DNA of 13,829 nt, taken from contig JAKADF010000029.1 of the NCBI GenBank assembly GCA_021820805.1, positions 1 to 13,829 on the forward strand, given 5' to 3'. A program made the position numbers and the translations under genes. The stretch comes from Bacillota bacterium. GTDB lineage: Bacteria; Bacillota; Bacilli; Alicyclobacillales; Alicyclobacillaceae. The notes under the pieces are model-generated. The model saw only the letters and a program-made list of their open reading frames with translations. It was not told the DNA's origin and ran no database searches. This document shows positions 1-7,928 of this stretch, one piece after another (position 1 is the first letter of the stretch; every line of letters begins with the position of its first letter).

Positions 1-10
1 TCGCCTCCTG
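1..10 (-). promoter_or_regulatory. Ribosome binding site of the next operon gene (outside window)
   Basis: On the minus strand the bases read CAGGAGGCGA, a near-perfect Shine-Dalgarno sequence starting 15 bases after the ilvC stop. No hairpin or U-run lies between. The operon therefore runs on beyond the window edge; by analogy with Bacillus ilvBHC-leuABCD the next gene may be leuA (inference). Confidence 0.7.
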
Positions 11-25
11 AACAGTTGTTAATCT

Positions 26-1024
26 TTATTTTTTAGGTTGTTTAATGAAAGGCATCATTTCTCGCAACTGTCTGCCAACGACTTCAAGCGGGTGCTGCTG
101 TTCCATGCGATTAATAGCATTGAAAACTGGGCGGTGCGCCTGATTCTCAAGAATCCAGCCTTTTGCAAAGGAACCGTCTTGAATTTCTGACAGTATTTTC
201 TTCATTTCTTTTTTCGTTTCATCGGTAATGATTCGTGGTCCTCTCGTAAAATCTCCCCACTGTGCGGTGTCCGAAATTGAGTAACGCATGTAATCAAGTC
301 CGCCCTCGTACATTAAATCGACAATGAGCTTAAGTTCATGGAAACATTCAAAATAGGCTGACTCTGGTTGATATCCTGCACCGACTAAAGTTTCGTAACC
401 AGCCTTCACTAAAGCTGAGATACCACCGCAAAGAATTGCTTGTTCGCCAAAGAGATCTGTCTCTGTTTCTTCCTGGAAAGTTGTTTCCAATACTGCTGCT
501 CTTGCAGCACCAATCCCTCGACAATAAGCAAGTCCCAATTCAAAAGCATGACCGGTAGCATCCTGACCGACAGCAATGAGAGAAGGTACTCCGCCGCCTT
601 CAGTAAATACCCTTCGAACCAAGTGCCCCGGGCCTTTTGGCGCTGCCAAAAATACATCTACATCTTCAGGCGGAACAATCTGATTGAAATGAATATTAAA
701 TCCATGTGCAAACCCTAACGCTTTACCAGCAGATAAATACGGTGCGATTTCATTTTCATACACTTCTGGCTGACGTTCATCAGGCAAGAGCACCATGATA
801 ACATCTGCTTGCCCAGCCGCTTCTGCTACTGAATATACTGCAAAACCATCTTCTTCAGCTTTACGAGCTGAACGGCCCGGCCTTATGCCGATAACCACTT
901 CCACACCGCTTTCGCGCAAATTTTGCGCATGTGCATGACCTTGTGAACCATATCCAATTACTGCAACCTTTTTGTTTTCAAGTGGTGATAGAGAAATGTC
1001 TGATTCGTAGTATATTTTTGCCAT
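26..1024 (-). CDS. ilvC: Ketol-acid reductoisomerase (acetohydroxy acid isomeroreductase)
   Basis: Cytosolic enzyme that isomerises and reduces 2-acetolactate or 2-aceto-2-hydroxybutyrate to the dihydroxy acids, the second common step to valine, leucine and isoleucine; Mg2+ and NAD(P)H dependent. The 332 residues fit the short class I form. The Rossmann motif [10 protein letters not shown] is at about residues 24-33, followed by a cofactor loop [13 protein letters not shown] of the Bacillus type. The metal-binding helical domain shows [10 protein letters not shown] near 187-196 and the [11 protein letters not shown] segment near 228-238. The ATG start has GGGAGG 8 bases upstream. It lies 50 bp after ilvN with no terminator, so it is co-transcribed with ilvE-ilvB-ilvN. 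Nothing is missing or broken. Confidence 0.97.
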   Translation of the reverse strand: MAKIYYESDISLSPLENKKVAVIGYGSQGHAHAQNLRESGVEVVIGIRPGRSARKAEEDGFAVYSVAEAAGQADVIMVLLPDERQPEVYENEIAPYLSAGKALGFAHGFNIHFNQIVPPEDVDVFLAAPKGPGHLVRRVFTEGGGVPSLIAVGQDATGHAFELGLAYCRGIGAARAAVLETTFQEETETDLFGEQAILCGGISALVKAGYETLVGAGYQPESAYFECFHELKLIVDLMYEGGLDYMRYSISDTAQWGDFTRGPRIITDETKKEMKKILSEIQDGSFAKGWILENQAHRPVFNAINRMEQQHPLEVVGRQLREMMPFIKQPKK

Positions 1025-1074
1025 TATGATCCTCCCGTTTTCTTGTTTAAATTTGTTGGATTATCCAGTTCGTC

Positions 1075-1605
1075 TTAAATTGGAATTGCATTCGCTCTGC
1101 TGACTCTGGATACCTCGAAAGTGGTATCTCCATCCCGACGCAAGGCCGTGACTCCTGTGCGAGCCAACTCTTTGATGCCATAAGGACGAAGTAAAGAGAT
1201 AAGAGCATCAACCTTTTCAGGCTTGCCAATTGCTTGCACGGTAACCGACTCACGGCCAACATCAATGATAGATGCCCGAAATGGCTCAATTAGAGTTGCA
1301 AGTGTTGAACGTGACTGGACTGGACTGTTCACTTGAATTAGAGCGAGTTCCCTTGCCACCATCGATTCTTCAGTGATGTCTGTGACTTTCAGTACATCAA
1401 TTTGCTTATGAAGTTGCTTCATTGCCTGTTCAATTCCGCGTTCATCAATATCAGAAAGAACAATTGTCATACGAGACTGTCCTTCTATTTCTGTTGCACC
1501 AACCGTAATACTTTGAATATTTAGTGCTTTTCGCATAAACAGTGCGGTAACACGGTGCAATACGCCTGCTTTGTTAAGAACAATCACTGTAAGTATCCTG
1601 TTCAT
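1075..1605 (-). CDS. ilvN: Acetolactate synthase small (regulatory) subunit
   Basis: Regulatory subunit of acetohydroxyacid synthase; it binds the large subunit, raises its activity and normally confers valine feedback inhibition. The 176-residue length is typical. An N-terminal ACT domain (about residues 2-75) carries the effector-loop pattern N11-K-A-G14-V-L-H-R, which corresponds to the valine-binding loop of known IlvN/IlvH proteins. A second ACT-like domain follows (about 80-160) with the conserved stretch ELALIQV. The ATG overlaps the ilvB stop (ATGA, 1602-1605), so translation of the two subunits is coupled, as suits a fixed-stoichiometry complex. The symbol ilvH is used for the same gene in some Bacilli. 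Confidence 0.96.
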   Translation of the reverse strand: MNRILTVIVLNKAGVLHRVTALFMRKALNIQSITVGATEIEGQSRMTIVLSDIDERGIEQAMKQLHKQIDVLKVTDITEESMVARELALIQVNSPVQSRSTLATLIEPFRASIIDVGRESVTVQAIGKPEKVDALISLLRPYGIKELARTGVTALRRDGDTTFEVSRVSRANAIPI

Positions 1606-3326
1606 GGTTTGACACCCACCATTTCATGAAGACCACACCCAGAAGCAATCATAGGGAATACCTTTTCTTCTTTCGTGATCCGACAGTCAACAATTTCTGG
1701 CTCGTCACTCGCAAATACTTGCTGCAGCACAGGAACAAGCTCAGCCTCTGTACTAACACAATAACCGTTCATACCATAAGCTTCTGCCAATTTCACATAA
1801 TCCGGCTGGAAAGGCAACAAGGATTCCGAATAGCGTTCACCGAAAAATAACTCCTGCCATTGGCGTACCATGCCGAGTGCGAAGTTATTAAAAATGAGCA
1901 CCTTTACGGGGAGATGATACTCCTTTAAAAGAGCCAGCTCTTCCAAAGTCATCTGAAAACCGCCGTCGCCAAGCACAGCACAAACGCACTTGTCTCGTTT
2001 GCCGAGTTGCGCGCCAATTGCTGCTGGGAGTCCGAATCCCATTGTGCCGAGCCCTCCGGATGTAACAAAGTGGTTCGGTTTCGCAAGTGGATAATACTGA
2101 GCAGCCCACATCTGATGCTGGCCGACATCTGTTACAACAATCGCATCCCCATGAGTCATTTCATAAATGATCTCGAGAGCACGTTGTGGTTTCAACGTTT
2201 TATCATCTTTGTGGTACCAATAAGGAAATTCAACTTGCATCTTACGGAGGTAATTTAACCACTCACTTGTATCTGCAGGTTCATTTGCCTCAGCAATCAG
2301 CATTTGCAGAGCTGACAGTGCATCACCCACTACAGGAATTTGGGTATCAACGTTTTTTCCGATTTCCGCTGGATCAATGTCAATATGGGCAACTACGGCA
2401 TTTTTTGCAAAGTGATTTAAATTTCCAGTAAGTCTATCGTCGAATCTTGCACCGATGTTAATTAATAAATCAGCCTCATACATCGCCATATTTGCGGTAT
2501 ATGCCCCATGCATACCTCCCATCCCAAGACAAAGCGGATGCTGACCGGGTATGCTGCCAAGCCCAAGCAACGTATTCACAACCGGTAACTGAAGCTTTTC
2601 TGCAAAATGCAACAACTCACCGCTCGCACCTGCATGAAGCACTCCCGCACCAGCTAGAATCACCGGTTTTTTTGCTTGTTGTATGGCTGAAAGCAACTTA
2701 CGAATTTGCAGCAAATGAGGTACTGTCGTGGGTTGGTAACCAGGCAAGTTTAATTCCTTGTCATAGTTAAATTCCCCAGCAGCAAGGACAACGTCTTTAG
2801 GAACATCAACAAGCACTGGACCTTTTCGACCCGTTGATGCAATATGAAAAGCTTCTTTCATTACACCAGGAAGTTGTTCAACGCTTCGAACTTGAAAGTT
2901 ATGTTTTGTAACCGGGGTAGATACACCAATTATGGATGTTTCCTGAAATGCATCACTGCCGATAACGGATGTAGAAACCTGTCCTGTTATGGCAACTATT
3001 GGTAAAGAATCCATCATAGCATCAGCGAGACCTGTAACTAAATTTGTCGCTCCTGGACCTGAAGTTGATATGACAACTCCAGTTTTACCTGTTACCCTGG
3101 CATACCCCTCTGCCGCGTGAATCGATCCTTGTTCGTGGCGACTCAAAACATGAGGAATTTCGCAATTATACAGCGCATCATACAGAGGTAAAACCACTCC
3201 GCCTGGATAACCAAAGATAAATTCAACATTCTCTCTTCGAAAAATTTCTACTAACATTTCGGCACCCGACATTCGTCGATGAACTGGTTTCGCAGCTGGG
3301 GCTCTAGTTTCCACCTGGGCACTCAT
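1602..3326 (-). CDS. ilvB: Acetolactate synthase large (catalytic) subunit
   Basis: Thiamine diphosphate enzyme that condenses two pyruvates to 2-acetolactate, or pyruvate plus 2-oxobutyrate to 2-aceto-2-hydroxybutyrate, the first common step of branched-chain synthesis. Visible marks: the N-terminal PYR domain with the catalytic glutamate E65 in RHEQGS and the SGPGATN turn; a central FAD-type domain (about 195-345); and the C-terminal PP domain with the ThDP motif from GDG (453-455) to NN (480-481). The 574 residues are the usual AHAS length, and the FAD domain separates it from the catabolic AlsS type less clearly than the adjacent ilvN does. AAGGAGGG precedes the ATG with a long spacing of 12 bases. 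It follows ilvE by 180 bp, a gap with its own structure. Confidence 0.96.
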   Translation of the reverse strand: MSAQVETRAPAAKPVHRRMSGAEMLVEIFRRENVEFIFGYPGGVVLPLYDALYNCEIPHVLSRHEQGSIHAAEGYARVTGKTGVVISTSGPGATNLVTGLADAMMDSLPIVAITGQVSTSVIGSDAFQETSIIGVSTPVTKHNFQVRSVEQLPGVMKEAFHIASTGRKGPVLVDVPKDVVLAAGEFNYDKELNLPGYQPTTVPHLLQIRKLLSAIQQAKKPVILAGAGVLHAGASGELLHFAEKLQLPVVNTLLGLGSIPGQHPLCLGMGGMHGAYTANMAMYEADLLINIGARFDDRLTGNLNHFAKNAVVAHIDIDPAEIGKNVDTQIPVVGDALSALQMLIAEANEPADTSEWLNYLRKMQVEFPYWYHKDDKTLKPQRALEIIYEMTHGDAIVVTDVGQHQMWAAQYYPLAKPNHFVTSGGLGTMGFGLPAAIGAQLGKRDKCVCAVLGDGGFQMTLEELALLKEYHLPVKVLIFNNFALGMVRQWQELFFGERYSESLLPFQPDYVKLAEAYGMNGYCVSTEAELVPVLQQVFASDEPEIVDCRITKEEKVFPMIASGCGLHEMVGVKP

Positions 3327-3365
3327 TTATCAACGTCTCCCTCCTTTTTTAAACACTTTACATAA

Positions 3366-3378
3366 TTGTTTCAAACAA
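3366..3378. repeat. 13-bp perfect inverted repeat upstream of ilvB
   Basis: TTGTTT-C-AAACAA is a perfect dyad with a one-base centre, about 40 bp before the ilvB start codon in an A+T-rich stretch. It could be a small protein-binding dyad or chance; no known operator was matched. Confidence 0.3.
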
Positions 3379-3439
3379 GGTACAGCGTCTGATATAGCAG
3401 ATAGGCATCTTTAGCAAAAACCTGTAATCAATAGGAAAA

Positions 3440-3507
3440 CTGCTGGTTACCAGCGGAGTATCGCGTCATTACTGCGACACCTCGCCGAACTTTGCAGGAA
3501 CAACCAT
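3440..3507 (-). promoter_or_regulatory. Possible attenuator: 12-codon ORF plus two hairpins between ilvE and ilvB
   Basis: Directly seen on the minus strand: an ATG whose A is the last base of the ilvE TGA opens a 12-codon ORF (3507-3469) encoding MVVPAKFGEVSQ, with three Val codons. Its TAA lies in the loop of hairpin 1 (arms 3474-3480 and 3458-3464, 7 bp with one G-U pair that exists only in the minus-strand RNA). Hairpin 2 follows (arms 3450-3454 and 3442-3446, loop UAA), then AGUUUUCC, a weak U-tract. This may tune read-through from ilvE into ilvB or act as a weak terminator. Val-responsive attenuation is speculative: the ORF has no Shine-Dalgarno of its own and no Leu or Ile codons. Confidence 0.3.
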
Positions 3508-4403
3508 CAAGTGTTTGCTACTTCATGGACCTCTACTTTAGCACCGTCAACGGGAGTCAAACCCTGGAATCTTTCATGCAAAACGCCTGTGTATAAACCT
3601 GGTTTACCATTTCCAATTATTCTGCCATCTACCTTTACAACAGGTACGATTTCCGCAGCCGTTCCGGTCAAGAAAACCTCATCCGCAACGTATACATCAT
3701 GACGCGTGAACGGTTCTTCCACGATGGTATATCCTTCAGAACGAGCCAAACTGATTACTGCCTTTCTCGTAATACCATCTAGCGCACCAAGGTAGATTGG
3801 AGGAGTGTATAAAACGCCGTTTTTGACGATAAAAACATTTTCTCCGGAACCTTCAACCACATAACCTTCTGAGTTCAATACGAGTGCTTCATTTACGCCC
3901 GCATTATGCGCTTCTATTTTCACAAGTATGTTATTTAGATAGTTTAATGATTTGACCTTTGGACTAAGAATATCTGAACGCGTCCGGCGAGTCGCAGCAG
4001 TTATCACTTCAATACCCTGCTCATAAAGCTCGCGTGGAAACATTGCGAGTTGTTCTGCAATAACGAATACACTAGCTGTTTGACATAAAAATGGGTCTAG
4101 GCCAAGATTTCCTATTCCACGTGTGACAACAAGCCGGATGTACGCACTGTCATAGCCATTCTTTCGCAGCGTTTCAAGCACGATCTCGGCGAGTTCTTCC
4201 TTTGAATGGGGAATATTCAGCAAAATTGACTTTGCAGAATCGTAAAGTCTGTCAATGTGTTCATTTAGTTTGAATACATTGCCTGAGTACGCGCGAATCC
4301 CCTCAAATACTCCATCCCCGTAAAGCAGACCGTGATCAAAAACAGATACGTGAGCCTCCGACCTATCGACATATGCTCCGTCCATAAAAATGTAGTGACC
4401 CAT
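3507..4403 (-). CDS. ilvE: Branched-chain amino acid aminotransferase
   Basis: PLP-dependent fold type IV transaminase that moves the amino group between glutamate and the 2-oxo acids of Val, Leu and Ile, the last step of their synthesis. The 298-residue length is typical. Marks: FEGIRAY (about 33-39), where the Arg favours BCAT over D-alanine aminotransferase; the PLP lysine K151 in SPKVKSLNYLNN; and the phosphate-binding region EGSGENVF (184-191). The ATG is preceded by GGAGGCGG at good spacing. It is the first gene of the ilvE-ilvB-ilvN-ilvC operon, with a strong promoter about 160 bp upstream. A 4-amino-4-deoxychorismate lyase or D-amino acid transaminase is less likely given the motifs and the neighbours. 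Confidence 0.93.
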   Translation of the reverse strand: MGHYIFMDGAYVDRSEAHVSVFDHGLLYGDGVFEGIRAYSGNVFKLNEHIDRLYDSAKSILLNIPHSKEELAEIVLETLRKNGYDSAYIRLVVTRGIGNLGLDPFLCQTASVFVIAEQLAMFPRELYEQGIEVITAATRRTRSDILSPKVKSLNYLNNILVKIEAHNAGVNEALVLNSEGYVVEGSGENVFIVKNGVLYTPPIYLGALDGITRKAVISLARSEGYTIVEEPFTRHDVYVADEVFLTGTAAEIVPVVKVDGRIIGNGKPGLYTGVLHERFQGLTPVDGAKVEVHEVANT

Positions 4404-4429
4404 CTAAAACCGCCTCCATGATGACTTTC

Positions 4430-4447
4430 CAAATCGTTACCGATTTG
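4430..4447 (-). promoter_or_regulatory. GNRA-type hairpin in the ilvE leader
   Basis: A perfect 7-bp stem (arms 4441-4447 and 4430-4436) closes a GUAA tetraloop in the minus-strand RNA, 12 bases before the ilvE Shine-Dalgarno. No U-run follows, so it is not an intrinsic terminator. It may stabilise the leader or modulate ribosome entry. Confidence 0.4.
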
Positions 4448-4478
4448 CCGCGTCAGCCGACATATTAACCACCGTTTC

Positions 4479-4498
4479 ATATCTGAATATTCAAATAT
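4479..4498. repeat. 20-bp near-palindrome in the ilvE leader
   Basis: ATATCTGAATATTCAAATAT pairs at 9 of 10 positions; the core TGAATATTCA is a perfect palindrome. It is centred about +73 from the predicted start of the ilvE transcript, so a protein bound there could block elongation. It resembles a CodY box only loosely (about 10 of 15 positions), so no regulator is assigned. Confidence 0.35.
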
Positions 4499-4567
4499 AA
4501 ATTCGTGAAAGCGAATGGAAATTTGCTATAAGCGGCTCCGTTACGCAGTTTTTTGAACTTGCGAGTC

Positions 4568-4596
4568 ATTGTATTACGGGGATTAGAGCGTGTCAA
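4568..4596 (-). promoter_or_regulatory. Sigma-A promoter of the ilvE-ilvB-ilvN-ilvC operon
   Basis: On the minus strand a perfect -35 TTGACA (4596-4591) and a 5/6 -10 TACAAT (4573-4568) are separated by exactly 17 bp. Transcription should start near 4561, giving a leader of about 160 nt before ilvE. The leader contains several inverted repeats but no T-box consensus. Confidence 0.85.
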
Positions 4597-4621
4597 TCAA
4601 GAGAAACGCCCACGGCTCATA

Positions 4622-4635
4622 TGTAAGCGGTTACG
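4622..4635. promoter_or_regulatory. cre-like site (CcpA), proximal
   Basis: TGTAAGCGGTTACG fits the catabolite responsive element TGWAARCGYTWNCW at 12 of 14 positions. Its centre is about -67 from the predicted ilvE start point, upstream of the -35. Known CcpA-activated promoters, including ilv-leu of B. subtilis, also carry an upstream cre, so activation rather than roadblock repression is the likely effect. Confidence 0.6.
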
Positions 4636-4644
4636 AGTTTGAAA

Positions 4645-4658
4645 CGTAAACGCTTTCC
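4645..4658. promoter_or_regulatory. cre-like site (CcpA), distal
   Basis: The minus strand reads GGAAAGCGTTTACG, matching the cre consensus at 12 of 14 with the central AAGCGTTT intact. It is centred about -90 from the predicted start point and 23 bp (about two helical turns) from the proximal site, so two CcpA dimers could bind the same face. Confidence 0.6.
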
Positions 4659-5093
4659 ATATTGTCCTGAAAGGGTTTATAGAATATTCGAAAATTTTTT
4701 TGAAGTTTCAATTTGTGTGTGAATTTATACGTTATTTATTTAATTTTTTTTTATGAATGAGCATATTGGGAACTAGTGAACAAGAAGGAATCTGTTAAAT
4801 GCGAGAAAAAAAAAGAGGCAAAAATCCGAATGGAGAGATTCAAAAACATCATTATGAACGGATTCCTTTGGATTTTTGAAATCCATTTATTAGACAGTCC
4901 TTATCAACACCATGAGACACCTTCAAGACACGTGCAGACACCGTTTTTGACCAATTCAATACCTTTGGACCGCTTAGTTCCTACTCAGGCTCTAAGGCCC
5001 TTACCAGGCTCCTATAAAGATGCCCGGATACGGGCCATGCCCCATATCTATTTTGCGAAAACGCAACAAGTGACAAAGGCAGAAAAAACACAA
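4659..5093. other. Gene-poor stretch between hom and the ilvE control region
   Basis: 435 bp with no convincing gene. The half next to ilvE (about 4680-4760) is very A+T-rich with phased A/T tracts and could act as an upstream or bent element. Positions 4905-4941 hold phased short repeats. Small hairpins lie at 4870-4884 (6-bp stem), 5023-5036 (5 bp of G-C pairs) and 5054-5067 (5 bp), but none has a U-run in the hom direction, so no clear hom terminator is visible. A 109-codon plus-strand ORF here has no ribosome site and looks accidental. Confidence 0.6.
4905..4941. repeat. Four helically phased hexamers (CAACAC, then AGACAC three times)
   Basis: CAACAC at 4905 and AGACAC at 4915, 4926 and 4936 start 10, 11 and 10 bp apart, one helical turn each. 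This periodicity is like that of direct-repeat operators such as PhoP boxes, but the hexamer does not match one I know. The region lies about 150 bp past the hom stop and more than 300 bp before the ilvE start point. Confidence 0.35.
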
Positions 5094-6380
5094 TTAATCC
5101 GCTAAAGGTTCAACTGGCATAACTGAGTGGACTTGATGAACATGTGATAAATTTTTCAGTGCTTCAACAAGGTGTTCTGCTTGAAAAATTGGTATTGCAT
5201 GTGTAACAACAACAATCTCTGCTTGGTCGTTGCTGACTCGTTTTTGCAAAACAGTTTCCATACTAACATCCGCCTTTGCAAACAATGCTGCAATCGCCGC
5301 GAAAACACCGGGTTCATCGGCAACCGTAATACGCAGGTAATGCTGCAAACGGTCAGCGGATTCTACAGCGACAGTTTTATCCAGCATTAGTCGCTCAGAT
5401 TTTGCAGATGCACCTATCTGGAGATTGCGTAATAGTCCAATGATATCGCCAACCACTGCACTTGCCGTTGGTAAGGAACCTGCTCCACGCCCAAAAAACA
5501 TCAAGTCGCCTGCGGCATCTCCACGAACAAATAATGCATTATATGAACCAGACACATGTGCAAGCGGGTGCGTTTTCGGAATAAGCGTCGGTGTTACACG
5601 AAGTGAAATTGTTCCATGACGGTCAGAACCTACTGCCAGCAGCTTAATTACAGATCCAAGCTCAGACGCATAGGCTACATCTCGTGCGGAAATTTGGCGA
5701 ATACCGGTTACTTTTACTTCACTCAGATTTACACGCGCATGAAATCCAATGGTGGCCAAAATTACGAGCTTGCGCGCTGCATCCAATCCGTCTACGTCAC
5801 TCGACGGATCGCTTTCGGCAAAGCCTAGGTCTTGAGCCTCTTTTAAAGCATCTTCAAAACTTGCTCCGGTATCTGTCATTTTCGTCAAAATGAAGTTTGT
5901 TGTGCCATTGATTATTCCTTTTAAATCTGTTACTTCATTTGCTGTTAAATTATCCTTTAAAGGGCCTACAAGCGGAATCGCCCCGCCGACTGCAGCTTCA
6001 TACAGTACATCGACACCATGCTCTTCTGCTGCACTAAGAATTGCGGCACCATGTAAAGCAATGAGATCTTTATTGGCGGTCACAACATGTTTTCCATTCT
6101 TTATTGCTTCTAAAATAAACGTTCTGGCCGGTTCAATTCCGCCAATCGTTTCTACGACAACTTGAACCTGCGGATCGTCCAGTATATCTCTTACATTATT
6201 CGTTAAACGCTCATCTTTAAAAGAGACACCACGCGGCTTGGATAAATCTCTAACTAAAACATGCTTAATCATCGGTGTCAGACCAGTCATACCAGCAATC
6301 TTTTGGGCTCTGCGCCGCGTCAATTCAATTACGCCTTCTCCAACAGTCCCGCATCCCAGCAAACCTATGCTTACTTCCAC
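5094..6380 (-). CDS. hom: Homoserine dehydrogenase with C-terminal ACT domain
   Basis: Cytosolic NAD(P)H enzyme that reduces aspartate semialdehyde to homoserine, the branch point to threonine (hence isoleucine) and methionine. Domains in order: Rossmann fold with GLLGCGTVGEGV (7-18); TANKDL with K104; the catalytic domain with KGIINGTTNFIL (154-165) and E189, D195, D200 and K204, spaced exactly as the catalytic residues E208, D214, D219 and K223 of the yeast enzyme; and an ACT domain (about 347-425), the usual site of allosteric inhibition. The 428-residue length fits the Bacillus monofunctional form. The start is a GTG with AAGGAGG 8 bases upstream. It has its own promoter. No thrC or thrB follows; instead ilvE does, fitting a shared isoleucine supply theme. 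Confidence 0.96.
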   Translation of the reverse strand: MEVSIGLLGCGTVGEGVIELTRRRAQKIAGMTGLTPMIKHVLVRDLSKPRGVSFKDERLTNNVRDILDDPQVQVVVETIGGIEPARTFILEAIKNGKHVVTANKDLIALHGAAILSAAEEHGVDVLYEAAVGGAIPLVGPLKDNLTANEVTDLKGIINGTTNFILTKMTDTGASFEDALKEAQDLGFAESDPSSDVDGLDAARKLVILATIGFHARVNLSEVKVTGIRQISARDVAYASELGSVIKLLAVGSDRHGTISLRVTPTLIPKTHPLAHVSGSYNALFVRGDAAGDLMFFGRGAGSLPTASAVVGDIIGLLRNLQIGASAKSERLMLDKTVAVESADRLQHYLRITVADEPGVFAAIAALFAKADVSMETVLQKRVSNDQAEIVVVTHAIPIFQAEHLVEALKNLSHVHQVHSVMPVEPLAD

Positions 6381-6487
6381 GCACTGCTCCTCCTTCTGTA
6401 CCTGTTCATTTGCACGTAAAATTAAGTATAAAATTTTTACTGCTTAATCTGGAGTAAATCTTGTTTAAACGAGCGCAAGATTGTCTA

Positions 6488-6516
6488 TTTATACATCGGG
6501 CAGAGAAGTCTGTCAA
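6488..6516 (-). promoter_or_regulatory. Sigma-A promoter of hom
   Basis: Minus strand -35 TTGACA (6516-6511), 17-bp spacer, -10 TATAAA (6493-6488). The start point would be near 6481, about 100 nt before the hom GTG. The leader has no T-box signature. Confidence 0.8.
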
Positions 6517-6560
6517 GAGAATTCCGACGATGCGGGTCAAGTGCATGCGGGCAAATTCGG

Positions 6561-6576
6561 TGTGACAAACATCATA
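6561..6576. promoter_or_regulatory. CRP/FNR-family operator before the first membrane protein gene
   Basis: TGTGA-CAAACA-TCATA matches TGTGA-N6-TCACA at 9 of 10 positions. With TAGACT at 6597-6602 as the -10, the box is centred at about -40.5, a class II activator position. A better-looking TATAAT at 6581-6586 would put the box at about -24.5, which would mean repression; the sequence alone does not settle this. The hom promoter lies on the other side, so the regulator could touch both. Confidence 0.6.
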
Positions 6577-6641
6577 ATTGTATAATTCATTTGAAGTAGA
6601 CTAAAAATGCCTTATGCTTATGGTAAGAGGAGCTGTTGTGC

Positions 6642-7928
6642 GTGGTTAATGATTCAACTAAAAAACGTCTCTCGCCAACTGTGACTTACCTCCTGACTGG
6701 ACTCATGTTCGCATGCCCTACATTATTTGCGGCAGGATGGTTTGTCCCGGAATGGGCCCTGAATATAATTGGTGCAGGTTCACTTGCACTGATTCATTCC
6801 TTAGTACTAGGTTTTATGCTTACCGTAGCTTTCGGTGTACTATATCAAGTCGTTCCAATCGCATTCCAAGCCCCGCCGATGCCGAGACATGTGTTTTACT
6901 GGCACTTACCTATTCATATCTTGTCTGTACTCATCATGATTTATGGTTTTGTCAATTTTAAAATGTACTATGTGGCTGCTGGAGGCACGATTTTATGTAT
7001 TGGGGTAATCCTTTATTTAATGATTTTAGCAAGCCATTATAAGAAGGCAAGAAATAAGACGCTCGTCCATCGCGGGCTTTCGTTCCCCGTTGTTTCACTC
7101 GTTATTGTCATACTAATTGGACTATGGCAGGCAGGATTCCCTGAAACTGTTTCTTCTCAATTGGTGTTCACGCACGTGCTGATTGGCGGTTTAGCTTTTT
7201 GGGGAGGACTTGTACTTGTGATCTCCTATAAATTTATTCCGATGTTTGCATTAAGCCATGGTTATCAAGCATCTCTGCCACGCGCAAAATGGCTTTACTT
7301 TAGCGGACTTGTTGCAATTATTCTTGGTGATTGGCTTCTCCCGTTAGATAGATCACTGCATCTCATTGGAGAGTTCGCTATTGTTGTCGGCTGTCTTGCA
7401 GGCATAAGCGGTATTATATCATTCGTTATTGATGTCTGGCGTATTTTACGTGCCAGAAAAAGAAAACGCATGGTTAATCCTGTACGAGAGGCACTAGTCG
7501 CTCTTACTTGCATCACGCTCGGTCAGTTACTGCTATTTATTGCAATATCAATGGCAAGCAAGGAGCTAGCTCTTTTCTCAGCATATCTGTTTGTATTTGG
7601 CGGCCTCGTACCTCTCATTTTTGCATATATGCAAAAAATCGTGCCATTTCTGTGGTTTGAATACCGCTTTAGTAAACGCCCGGAGCGGAAAGCTGCACCG
7701 CTCCTCGACGATATGGTACCAAAACAATTAAGTAGATTTGCTATTATTCTCTATTTCTTAGGTGCGACTATGGGGCTTATTGTATTCGTTGTTGCGCATC
7801 TAACGGGTCTGCAACTAGACACAATAATCCGAATGATACCTGGAAGCATCATGGCCATAAGCACAATACTCTTATTTTTAGCGCTGCGCCATGTACTTAC
7901 AATAGGCGGTCCACGGCCGGAAGATTAA
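6642..7928 (+). CDS. Polytopic membrane protein, heme-copper oxidase / NnrS-like, function unknown
   Basis: About 12 predicted membrane helices in about 428 residues, no signal peptide. Conserved-looking motifs (numbered from the upstream TTG at 6636): H54-x4-G59-x7-G67-x2-Y70-x3-P74 in an early helix, H180 with Y198 and P202 in a middle helix, and a late AYMQKIVPFLWF segment. Histidine-glycine-tyrosine-proline helices of this kind occur in NnrS and in heme-copper oxidase subunit I relatives, so heme or metal binding is plausible but not proven. GTG 6642 is preferred because GAGGAG lies 9 bases upstream; TTG 6636 would be only 3 bases away. Its stop overlaps that of the convergent regulator gene. 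A CRP-type box in the promoter and the NO-linked neighbours suggest a role under NO or low oxygen. Not recognised as a named protein. Confidence 0.8.
   Translation: MVNDSTKKRLSPTVTYLLTGLMFACPTLFAAGWFVPEWALNIIGAGSLALIHSLVLGFMLTVAFGVLYQVVPIAFQAPPMPRHVFYWHLPIHILSVLIMIYGFVNFKMYYVAAGGTILCIGVILYLMILASHYKKARNKTLVHRGLSFPVVSLVIVILIGLWQAGFPETVSSQLVFTHVLIGGLAFWGGLVLVISYKFIPMFALSHGYQASLPRAKWLYFSGLVAIILGDWLLPLDRSLHLIGEFAIVVGCLAGISGIISFVIDVWRILRARKRKRMVNPVREALVALTCITLGQLLLFIAISMASKELALFSAYLFVFGGLVPLIFAYMQKIVPFLWFEYRFSKRPERKAAPLLDDMVPKQLSRFAIILYFLGATMGLIVFVVAHLTGLQLDTIIRMIPGSIMAISTILLFLALRHVLTIGGPRPED
7925..7928. other. Overlapping convergent stop codons
   Basis: The four bases TTAA encode TAA for the plus-strand membrane gene (7926-7928) and TAA for the minus-strand regulator (7925-7927). 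No room remains for separate terminators, so each transcript must run into the other gene as antisense. Confidence 0.9.

Noticed and set aside
4265..4480. Minus-strand ORF starting ATG AAA CGG before ilvE as a leader peptide
   Set aside because: It has no ribosome site and runs far into ilvE in another frame without a stop; a shadow frame.
4479..4498. CodY box
   Set aside because: Best alignment to AATTTTCWGAAAATT has about five mismatches; listed only as an unassigned dyad.
4404..4567. T-box riboswitch in the ilvE leader
   Set aside because: The conserved AGGGTGGNACCGCG T-box sequence and a following terminator are absent on the minus strand.
5023..5036. Intrinsic terminator of hom
   Set aside because: Five G-C pairs but followed by AUCUUUAUAGG on the minus strand, not a U-run.
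4776..5105. 109-codon plus-strand ORF starting with GTG between ilvE and hom
   Set aside because: No Shine-Dalgarno, runs into the 3' end of hom on the other strand, low-complexity lysine-rich start, and no recognisable family.
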